Source: an uncultured Saprospiraceae bacterium
GTDB taxonomy: Bacteria; Bacteroidota; Bacteroidia; Chitinophagales; Saprospiraceae
Reading direction: 5' to 3'
Length of the DNA stretch: 13,401 nucleotides
Assembly (NCBI GenBank): GCA_937969485.1
Contig: CALBVQ010000193.1
Coordinates: forward strand, 1 to 13,401
The number at the start of each line of letters is the position of its first letter. Positions within the stretch are counted from its first letter, which is position 1. This document shows positions 1 to 5,949 of this stretch, one piece after another. The position numbers and the translations under genes were made by a program. Below the pieces are notes generated by a model. It ran no database searches. It had not been told where the DNA came from and saw nothing but the letters and a program-made list of their open reading frames with translations.

Positions 1-167
1 TTATACCAATTCTGTTTTAGAATTTCGCATATTTTCAAGTTTATTAAAAGCAATTACTTCGTTAGAAATACTCATGATAGCTAAGGCTATCCTTGCGTTT
101 TCTGCGTTGTACTTGATTTAATAATTCTTGAAAATAAAGTGAAACCTTAAAACAGAATTGGTATTAA
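1..167. repeat. Long imperfect inverted repeat (hairpin), probable MITE-like element
   Basis: The two halves are reverse complements over about 80 nt each. The outer 17 bp are perfect: ATACCAATTCTGTTTTA at 3-19 pairs with 148-164. Further in, ATTTTCAAG (31-39) pairs with 127-135, TTATTAAA (41-48) with 117-124, and GATAGC (76-81) with GCTATC (86-91), closing on a 4-nt loop TAAG. The stretches between are mismatched but still recognisably paired. TTA stands on both outer sides (1-3 and 164-166), which could be a 3-bp target duplication around a 4-163 element. No ORF is inside. A short palindromic element with conserved termini is typical of non-autonomous MITEs; a structured RNA or a bidirectional terminator is the alternative. 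It lies downstream of the fecR-like gene. The left flank is cut by the window edge, so the left boundary is not certain. Confidence 0.75.
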
Positions 168-285
168 TGGATATTTCGGGTTACAATGAGATCATTATTG
201 ATGCGAACTCAAGTTCGATTTAGCTACGGCGAAAACAGTGCTTGCTTGTGCTAGATACCTTAATATTGAAAATGAATTTTGATAC

Positions 286-308
286 GGATGTAATAGATAA
301 CTACATCC
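286..308. terminator. Small hairpin just downstream of the FecR gene, weak terminator candidate
   Basis: GGATGTA (286-292) and TACATCC (302-308) form a 7-bp stem with a 9-nt loop, 25 bp beyond the FecR stop codon. In the direction of FecR transcription a T6 run precedes the stem and none follows it, so it does not fit the classic intrinsic terminator. The rest of 168-333 holds no gene I can support; it contains another small palindrome, CGAACT-CA-AGTTCG, at 204-217. Confidence 0.25.
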
Positions 309-333
309 AAAAAAGGCTAACTCGAAAGATTGA

Positions 334-1356
334 TTATCTTACTCGGAACCGACGGATCTCGTAGCAATCAGGACAGTCCTTTTTAATTAAAGTCAAACTT
401 GCCTTCATTCGAACTTCACGAAGAAGTTTGTCAAGATCAAGAGTTTTCAATTCAACTTGAATTCTCTTATTCCAATCGAAATCTTCACCTTTTGGCACTG
501 CGTGTCCATTACTTATTCTATAGATATAGTTTACAACTTCCCTTACAGTATACATTGGCAGTTCCGGTGCAGGAGCTTCAAATGTCCTGAAAACTGGATC
601 AGGTAAAGGAGTAGTCTCTGCAAAATCAGAGCCATCATAGGTAAAACTTTCACCTTCTTTAACATCTACTGATTTAGTCTCATCGACTACATCGAAAAAT
701 CTAATAAGTCCTTCAATGTTACGAACACCTGTTTGCGAGGTATCTGTCGCATCGACTTCAAAAACTGTTCCTAAAGCCCTTACACCTGCAAGGTTAGTCT
801 CCACAATAAATGGTTTATCTGGATTAGGAGTGATGTCAAAGGTAGCAATACCTGTCAACTCTACAATCCGTTCATTCTTGTCATCAAAACTCCTAGGATA
901 TTTTACTATAGAATTTTCATTTAGTGTAACTACTGTATTATCAGGTAAACTGATTGTTTCACCTGCAGCTTGTGCGAGATGAGTAATTTCACCCCGTGGA
1001 TATAAGAAATATGCCACAACAGCGCACATTAATAATGAAGCAGTTAGTAATACAGGTCGTAATTCTCTCCAAATAGACACTTCCTTAGCTTCAATTGCAG
1101 TTTTCAAAGGAACTACTTTTGCCTCACTTTGTTTCTCTTCTTCATCTTCAACCTCGTCAACAAGATCCATAAATGCATCCCACTCTTGATCTACATCAAA
1201 AACCTTAATGTCCTTAATCTCAGAAGAAGTCACATAAATATCTTTCATCAGCCTAAAATCCAAAGGATTTTGAGCTGCCCAGGATTCTACCATAGCGGAT
1301 TCCGCTGCCGTAGCATCACTGTTTAGATATTTTAATATAATTTCTTCTTGTATCAT
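334..1356 (-). CDS. FecR-family anti-sigma factor (inner-membrane regulator)
   Basis: This 340-residue protein has the layout of Bacteroidota FecR regulators. A cytoplasmic N-terminal part (1-98) would hold the sigma factor and contains a very acidic patch around 55-75. A single membrane segment follows at about 101-118, then a periplasmic FecR domain at about 128-225 (LPDNTVVTLNENS, then ELTGIATFDI and VRALGTVFEV). The C-terminal region (about 267-340) resembles the DUF4974/STN-like domain that contacts a TonB-dependent receptor. It follows the ECF sigma gene by 63 bp on the same strand, so the two are probably co-transcribed and act as a pair. Family knowledge: such proteins hold the sigma factor inactive until an outer-membrane receptor signals. 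No receptor gene is visible in the window, but only 333 bp lie downstream. Oddity: the C-terminus carries a CPDC motif at 328-331. The signal sensed is unknown. Confidence 0.9.
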   Translation of the reverse strand: MIQEEIILKYLNSDATAAESAMVESWAAQNPLDFRLMKDIYVTSSEIKDIKVFDVDQEWDAFMDLVDEVEDEEEKQSEAKVVPLKTAIEAKEVSIWRELRPVLLTASLLMCAVVAYFLYPRGEITHLAQAAGETISLPDNTVVTLNENSIVKYPRSFDDKNERIVELTGIATFDITPNPDKPFIVETNLAGVRALGTVFEVDATDTSQTGVRNIEGLIRFFDVVDETKSVDVKEGESFTYDGSDFAETTPLPDPVFRTFEAPAPELPMYTVREVVNYIYRISNGHAVPKGEDFDWNKRIQVELKTLDLDKLLREVRMKASLTLIKKDCPDCYEIRRFRVR

Positions 1357-1419
1357 AATTTTATTTCATACTTACATCTCTAGGACGCACTTAATTTCAG
1401 TACCCACATTTTTGCGAAA

Positions 1420-1950
1420 CTAAATTTCAAATTTTAACGTTTGCTTCAATTCCTCTCGTAAAAGTACTAATGCTCTTGCTATATTACTTTCAACGGTACG
1501 CTTCGAAATATCCATGTGAGAGGCTATCTCGTCGTATGTCAAACCTTCAAACTTATGAAGTTCAAAAATTTGTCGGGTTTTTGGTTTAAGCACATCAAGT
1601 GCCTCTACTATTTTTGTTTTAAGTTCGAAACTGTCTGCGTCTCTATCTACCTCTTCAGGTCGATCAAGGCGTTCTAGGTCATCTTCTAAAACTACACTAA
1701 CTCTCGACTTATATTTTCTAATATGGTCTAGAGCAGTATTTTTTGCTGCTTGATATAAATAGCTTTTTGGAGAAGCACTCACATCAATCTTATCACGGCC
1801 ATTCCATACTTTCATGAAAGTAGCCTGGATAATATCACGTGCTTCGTCATAGTCATTTACATAACGTGCATTAACGAAATTGACCAGCCCGTTGTAATGT
1901 AGACGGAACAGTTTCTTAAACTCCTCTATATTTTGAAAAATAATTACCAT
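1420..1950 (-). CDS. ECF-type RNA polymerase sigma-70 factor
   Basis: The 176-residue protein has the two domains of an extracytoplasmic-function sigma factor and nothing else. Region 2 spans about 10-80 (FKKLFRLHYNGLVNFV, then DIIQATFMKVW and SPKSYLYQAAKNTALDHIRK), and binds core polymerase and the -10 element. An acidic linker covers about 88-108. Region 4 spans about 112-170, with the helix-turn-helix at 137-163 (LTYDEIASHMDISKRTVESN). Length and motifs match the Bacteroidota sigma-70 subfamily that pairs with FecR. The start ATG is 34 bp past the stop of the upstream DUF4870-like gene on the same strand, so that small membrane protein is probably the first gene of the operon, and the FecR gene follows 63 bp later. 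The regulon cannot be inferred from the window. Confidence 0.93.
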   Translation of the reverse strand: MVIIFQNIEEFKKLFRLHYNGLVNFVNARYVNDYDEARDIIQATFMKVWNGRDKIDVSASPKSYLYQAAKNTALDHIRKYKSRVSVVLEDDLERLDRPEEVDRDADSFELKTKIVEALDVLKPKTRQIFELHKFEGLTYDEIASHMDISKRTVESNIARALVLLREELKQTLKFEI

Positions 1951-1984
1951 TTATTTCTGAAATCCCATGAAGGACCAGTTAATT

Positions 1985-2296
1985 TTAGGCTATTGATTTG
2001 AACCAATCTTGAAATAGATCTCCTATTACTGGAAGTGCCTGCATCTTACCATTTGCAGCATTTATTAAGCTAATAATCCAGAATACGATTAAGATCAAAT
2101 AAACTGGGAATACGATTAAACCAATTAGTGGGATAAATCCGAAAATCATACACGCGAATCCTATCGCAAACAATCCTAGCATTTGTCTGATATAAAAAGA
2201 AGCTAAAGGATCTTTCTTGTCGTTGTTAGTTACGAACGCTATTATCCAACCTATTAAGGTAATATGCGATACTATTGCTGTTGTCTTGCCGTCCAT
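1985..2296 (-). CDS. Small membrane protein, Tic20/DUF4870-like
   Basis: The reading frame is open back to 2353, but I place the start at the ATG of 2294-2296, giving 103 residues. The MDGKTTAIVSHITLIGW start fits the family, while the 19 extra upstream residues look like translated AT-rich leader. Three hydrophobic segments lie at about 8-22, 40-57 and 59-80. Between the first two is the polar DKKDPLASFYIRQ stretch, and the protein ends with ANGKMQALPVIGDLF, both typical of DUF4870/Tic20-like proteins (often labelled 'import component protein' in this phylum). The biochemical function of bacterial members is not established. It is the first gene of a likely operon with the ECF sigma factor (34 bp downstream) and FecR, so it could be part of that signalling module or a passenger. 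Confidence 0.8.
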   Translation of the reverse strand: MDGKTTAIVSHITLIGWIIAFVTNNDKKDPLASFYIRQMLGLFAIGFACMIFGFIPLIGLIVFPVYLILIVFWIISLINAANGKMQALPVIGDLFQDWFKSIA

Positions 2297-2409
2297 TGTA
2301 TTTTTATTTAAAGAATAAAAGACGAATTTAAAAGAAAAACTGCTACTTAACAAGCAGAAACATAATTATTACCAAATCGTTTATGTTCTATAAAATTCAA
2401 ACTTCTACA

Positions 2410-2417
2410 CAAAAGTA
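2410..2417 (-). promoter_or_regulatory. Possible Bacteroidota -7 element for the DUF4870-sigma-FecR operon
   Basis: On the minus strand these bases read TACTTTTG, an exact match to the Bacteroidota -7 consensus TAnnTTTG and identical to the octamer in front of gltX. A start here would give a leader of about 105 nt before the ATG at 2296. I find no TTG at the usual 17-23 bp upstream distance, so this rests on the -7 match alone. Confidence 0.3.
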
Positions 2418-2431
2418 CCGAATTCTGTTGA

Positions 2432-3082
2432 ATGAGTAAAATAAATCAAGCGAACACTAGGTTCCCAAAAGATGAGAAATGGAATATCATTACGCATTTC
2501 ATTGGCATCGTATTTGCCTTAACTTGCTTTCCAAGTTTGCTAACTGGCACAGAAAATACATCTGATTATCATCAATTTATAGCTTGTTGGATTTATTTCG
2601 TATCCTTCTTATCTCTTTATATTTCCTCTACAACATATCACTGGATAAGTAATCCCGCCAGGAAAAAAACTTGGAGAAAAATAGATCACATCAGTATTTA
2701 CTTCATGATTTCAGGTACTTATGTACCCTTTATGATGGAATATATCGAATTCTCGAAAGCAATCATTTTCTTATCCGTTATGTATTTTTTAGTGCTTGTG
2801 GGTTCTGTGTTGAAACTATTTTTTACTGGACGATATGAAAAAGCTAGTCTCGTTCTTTATGTTTTCTTAGGTTGGATGATCATTTTTATGGGCAGATCTT
2901 TTTACACTAATGCAAGTTTGACCGTACTACTACTACTACTCTTAGGTGGAATAGCCTACACGGGAGGAATTTATTTTTACACGCGCGATGATCGAAAACA
3001 TTTTCACGCGATTTGGCATATTTTTGTTCTATTGGGTAGTATTTTACATTTTCTAGCCGTCTATAATATACAAGCAAGTTAA
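2432..3082 (+). CDS. trhA: TrhA / hemolysin III (PAQR-family) membrane protein
   Basis: The 216-residue protein is nearly all membrane-embedded, with seven predicted helices, the usual size and shape of bacterial hemolysin III/TrhA. All conserved family motifs are present: NIITHFIG near the N-terminus (His22), SSTTYH at 65-70, RKIDH with GTYVPF (82-100), and the C-terminal HFHAIWH ... LH pattern with His192, His196 and His206. In PAQR proteins such histidines and the YH histidine form a metal site. Family knowledge links bacterial members to membrane lipid/fluidity homeostasis; haemolysis is not a dependable function. It is the first gene of a plus-strand operon: its TAA stop overlaps the ATG of the amidotransferase gene by one base. 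Oddity: a short (TAC)5 run at 2925-2940 encodes a stretch of leucines in a membrane helix. Confidence 0.92.
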   Translation: MSKINQANTRFPKDEKWNIITHFIGIVFALTCFPSLLTGTENTSDYHQFIACWIYFVSFLSLYISSTTYHWISNPARKKTWRKIDHISIYFMISGTYVPFMMEYIEFSKAIIFLSVMYFLVLVGSVLKLFFTGRYEKASLVLYVFLGWMIIFMGRSFYTNASLTVLLLLLLGGIAYTGGIYFYTRDDRKHFHAIWHIFVLLGSILHFLAVYNIQAS

Positions 3083-3735
3083 TGACAGCAAATCCACTAA
3101 ATTCTAATCCGCTACATTTTTTACTAATCGACAATTACGATTCTTTTAGTTACAACCTAGTTGAACTACTGCGGCAATTTGAAAATGTAAAAATCACGGT
3201 CCTAAAAAATGATGATCTAGCAATTTTCAGAGATACTTATGATGCTATCATCATTTCACCAGGACCTGGTTTACCCCACGAATCAGCTTTTCTCATGGAT
3301 GCTATTTCCTTTTATCATAAACGTTTACCAATACTCGGTATTTGTCTTGGACTACAAGCTATTGTAGAACTTTATGGCGGGAAATTAAAGCAGCTTCCTA
3401 CCGTATTTCATGGAATAAAAGATAGTATTTACCTTTTGGACGAGCAACGCGAAAGTCCACTTTTTAAAAACATCTCCTCTCCCTTTAGTGCTGGAAGATA
3501 CCACTCTTGGGTCGGGGCCCAAAATTTTCTACCTCCTACCTTAACCGTTACTGCAGTGGATAGTGCTGGTGAAATCATGGCGATTGAAAATCGGAATGAT
3601 GATGTATATGCTGTTCAATTCCATCCAGAATCTTATATGACAGAAAATGGTAAAGGAATGCTTCAAAATTTCATAGCTTTGGCGGTTCATAAACGATTAA
3701 TCAATACTACAAGCAGAATTGGTTGGTTGAGCTAG
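3082..3735 (+). CDS. pabA: Glutamine amidotransferase of PABA/anthranilate synthase (PabA/TrpG)
   Basis: This is a class I glutamine amidotransferase of 217 residues. It opens with LLIDNYDSFSYNLVELL, the signature of the TrpG/PabA subgroup, has the PGPG oxyanion region (60-63), the nucleophile in GICLGLQ (Cys88), an RYHS motif (139-142) and the catalytic His181/Glu183 in QFHPES. It takes ammonia from glutamine and passes it to a chorismate-using partner (PabB or TrpE), which is not in the window. No other trp genes are adjacent, and aroC starts 10 bp downstream, so a role in p-aminobenzoate/folate synthesis is somewhat more likely, though such subunits can serve both enzymes. Translation is probably coupled to trhA through the TAATG overlap. 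The C-terminal tail (about 204-217) is slightly longer than I expect for the family. Confidence 0.92.
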   Translation: MTANPLNSNPLHFLLIDNYDSFSYNLVELLRQFENVKITVLKNDDLAIFRDTYDAIIISPGPGLPHESAFLMDAISFYHKRLPILGICLGLQAIVELYGGKLKQLPTVFHGIKDSIYLLDEQRESPLFKNISSPFSAGRYHSWVGAQNFLPPTLTVTAVDSAGEIMAIENRNDDVYAVQFHPESYMTENGKGMLQNFIALAVHKRLINTTSRIGWLS

Positions 3736-3745
3736 AATCTCAGGT

Positions 3746-4732
3746 ATGAATCAATTTGGACTAAACTACAGGGTATCAATTTTTGGAGAATCTCATGGAG
3801 CAGGTGTTGGTGTAACTCTGGACGGAATCCCACCTGGAATTCCGCTTCAGCTGGATGAATTGACTAGCGATATCTTACGTCGAAAAGCCGGCGCAAAAGG
3901 TACCACTCCTCGAATCGAAAAAGATCAACCTAGTTTCTTGTCGGGAGTTTTCGACAATCACACGACAGGCGCTCCGTTGACAATATGGTTCCAAAATACT
4001 AATACTCGCTCGAAAGATTATTCTAAATTAAAAACACATCACCGACCTGGACATGCTGATTTTACAGCAGAACAGAAATTCAAAGGCTTTCAAGATTACA
4101 GAGGAGGAGGTCACTTTTCAGGTCGACTAACTCTTTGTCTAGTTGCAGCAGGAGTGATTGCGAAAAAGATCTTAGGTTCCACTGTCCATCTGAATGCAAA
4201 GTTGATCGAAGCCGGCGGAAACACCAACATAGAAGAAGCTGTTAACAAAGCTATAGAGTCACATGAATCGATAGGAGGAATCATAGAATCAAGGACTACT
4301 GGTTTACCCGTAGGAATGGGAGAACCTTTTTTCTCCAGTGTTGAATCTACAATTGCTCAGCTAGTCTTCGCAGTTCCTGCTACAAAAGGTGTAGAATTTG
4401 GTTCAGGGTTCGAAGCTGCTCGAATGACAGGCTCGCAGCATAATGACAACTTTATTGATAAAGAAGGGACCACTGAAACGAACAATGCAGGAGGTATAAA
4501 CGGAGGAATTACTAATGGAAATCCATTTGTTTTTCGAGTGGCAATCAAACCCACATCATCTATTTTCAAAGGACAAAATACCTTCAACAGTGAAACTGGA
4601 GAAGTTGAAGAATTAAAGATTGTAGGTCGCCATGATGTATGTATAGCATTACGTGCACCAGTAGTTATTGAAGCTATTACAGCAATCGGCCTAGCTGATC
4701 AATATCTCACTTACCTAATCAACAAACACTAA
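3746..4732 (+). CDS. aroC: Chorismate synthase, short divergent form
   Basis: Chorismate synthase converts 5-enolpyruvylshikimate-3-phosphate to chorismate using reduced FMN, the last step of the shikimate pathway. Family motifs are clear: FGESHG (13-18, His17), TPRIEKD (54-60), HRPGHADFT (99-107, His103), RGGGHFSGR (119-127), GVEFGSGF (215-222), the NNAGGINGGITNG block (246-258), FRVAIKPTSSI (263-273) and GRHD (294-297). At 328 residues it is shorter than the usual 350-390; the segment between about 143 and 185 is compressed. It also reads RRKAGAKG where most homologues have RR(R/K)PGQ, and RGGGHFSGR where many have GGRSS(G/A)RET. The key residues remain, so I expect it to be active. It ends the trhA-pabA-aroC operon and supplies the substrate of the amidotransferase's partner. 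Its stop interlocks with that of the convergent permease gene. Confidence 0.95.
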   Translation: MNQFGLNYRVSIFGESHGAGVGVTLDGIPPGIPLQLDELTSDILRRKAGAKGTTPRIEKDQPSFLSGVFDNHTTGAPLTIWFQNTNTRSKDYSKLKTHHRPGHADFTAEQKFKGFQDYRGGGHFSGRLTLCLVAAGVIAKKILGSTVHLNAKLIEAGGNTNIEEAVNKAIESHESIGGIIESRTTGLPVGMGEPFFSSVESTIAQLVFAVPATKGVEFGSGFEAARMTGSQHNDNFIDKEGTTETNNAGGINGGITNGNPFVFRVAIKPTSSIFKGQNTFNSETGEVEELKIVGRHDVCIALRAPVVIEAITAIGLADQYLTYLINKH

Positions 4733-5949
4733 TCTTCACGTAAATAAGCTGGAATCCTGCCTGCGCGCTTAGCAGGTAAAATACTTGCAAGAAATCCTAT
4801 TCCTATCACGGTGATAAATACGATTAAAAAGTCACCGGCCTTCATTAGTACTGGATATGTATCTATGATTGATCCTGGTGGAATGGGTACAAGCCCTATG
4901 TAAATCTGCAGCAAATAGATGATTACAGATAATATTGCACCAAGAACAAAGCCTATCAAAGACATCAGTACACCTTCTGCTATGAATATCGTTTCAATAT
5001 TTCTGGTACTCATTCCCATCGATCTTAAAATTGACATATCTTTCTTCTTCTCGATGACAATCATCCATAGCGCTCCTACCATGTTGAATGCTATTAATAA
5101 AAGGGTAAAGCACGCAAGTGCATAACTTAACCACTTTTCGATTTGCATCACTCTCAAAAAAGATGCGTCTTGTTCGTACTGATCTTTTACATAATATGCC
5201 TCTCCCATTACCCTCTTCAATTCATTTTTGAGGGACTTCATGTCAGCATCCGCAGAAACACCGACCTCAATTGCGCTAATTTTCCCACGTTTGTTTAGTA
5301 GGGCTTGTAAGAATGGAAGAGAACTGAAAGCATAGTTATTATCTTGTTCGTCTTGAACGGCAAAAGTACCACCAGCATAGATAAATTGTGATTTATATGC
5401 TTTTGGAGACATTATTCCAGTCTGCTTAGCTGGTGCAAATACCCGGATAGGATATAGGTTTCTTCGAATCGATATATTTAATTTGTTAGCTAATCCCGCT
5501 CCAAAAACTGCTAGATCTCTGTCGTCGTCTTCAAGTATAAACTCTCCTTTTCGTACAACCGAATCAATAGTGTTTACTGCTCTGAATGCCTCATCCACAC
5601 CTTTCATATAACCTACTTCTTGAATTCCGTCGTATTCGAAAAGAACTAGATCTTCAAGACTCTTTGCGACTCCACTTACTCCCTCTATTTGCGCTAATTC
5701 ATCCCAAGGCACACTTTCTTCTTCGAAAGTCTTTCCTTCAATTAGTGTGATTTTCACTGGCGGATTGAAAGAATTAAATAAGCCGCTTATCAACTCCTCG
5801 AGCCCATTAAATACCGTCAGAATCAAGATCAACGCTGCAGTACCGATCGTAATTCCCAGTACAGAAATTCCTGTAATAACGTTGATTACATTCGTACTTT
5901 TTTTACCAAACAAGTACCTGAGGGCAATATGAAAAGGTAATTTTATCAA
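4729..5949 (-). CDS. LolC/LolE-like ABC transporter permease (FtsX/MacB type)
   Basis: The 406-residue protein has the four-helix layout of lipoprotein-release permeases. A first membrane helix lies at about 25-48, followed by a large periplasmic MacB-type domain (about 55-265), then three helices at about 274-298, 322-350 and 372-392, with the FtsX-type cytoplasmic loop EKKKDMSILRSMGMS between helices two and three. The N-terminal LPFHIALRYLFGKKS is typical of LolC/E. Family knowledge: such permeases work with a LolD-like ATPase to move lipoproteins out of the inner membrane; no ATPase gene is in the window. The start is a TTG at 5947-5949: a stop codon (TAA) lies directly upstream in frame and the next Met falls after the first helix. 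This TTG overlaps the TGA stop of the TPR gene by two bases, implying translational coupling. Confidence 0.9.
   Translation of the reverse strand: MIKLPFHIALRYLFGKKSTNVINVITGISVLGITIGTAALILILTVFNGLEELISGLFNSFNPPVKITLIEGKTFEEESVPWDELAQIEGVSGVAKSLEDLVLFEYDGIQEVGYMKGVDEAFRAVNTIDSVVRKGEFILEDDDRDLAVFGAGLANKLNISIRRNLYPIRVFAPAKQTGIMSPKAYKSQFIYAGGTFAVQDEQDNNYAFSSLPFLQALLNKRGKISAIEVGVSADADMKSLKNELKRVMGEAYYVKDQYEQDASFLRVMQIEKWLSYALACFTLLLIAFNMVGALWMIVIEKKKDMSILRSMGMSTRNIETIFIAEGVLMSLIGFVLGAILSVIIYLLQIYIGLVPIPPGSIIDTYPVLMKAGDFLIVFITVIGIGFLASILPAKRAGRIPAYLRED

Noticed and set aside
271..363. 30-codon plus-strand frame beginning at an ATG and running into the end of the FecR gene
   Set aside because: Very short, antisense to FecR at its end, no promoter or recognisable motif.
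399..590. 63-codon plus-strand frame antisense to the FecR gene
   Set aside because: Shadow of the strong FecR reading frame; composition and content have no protein-like features.
2297..2353. Nineteen extra N-terminal residues of the DUF4870-like protein
   Set aside because: AT-rich leader sequence; family similarity begins at the ATG of 2296.
2925..2940. (TAC)5 run considered as a phase-variation tract
   Set aside because: Trinucleotide repeat inside a leucine-rich membrane helix; length changes would keep the frame, so no on/off switching.
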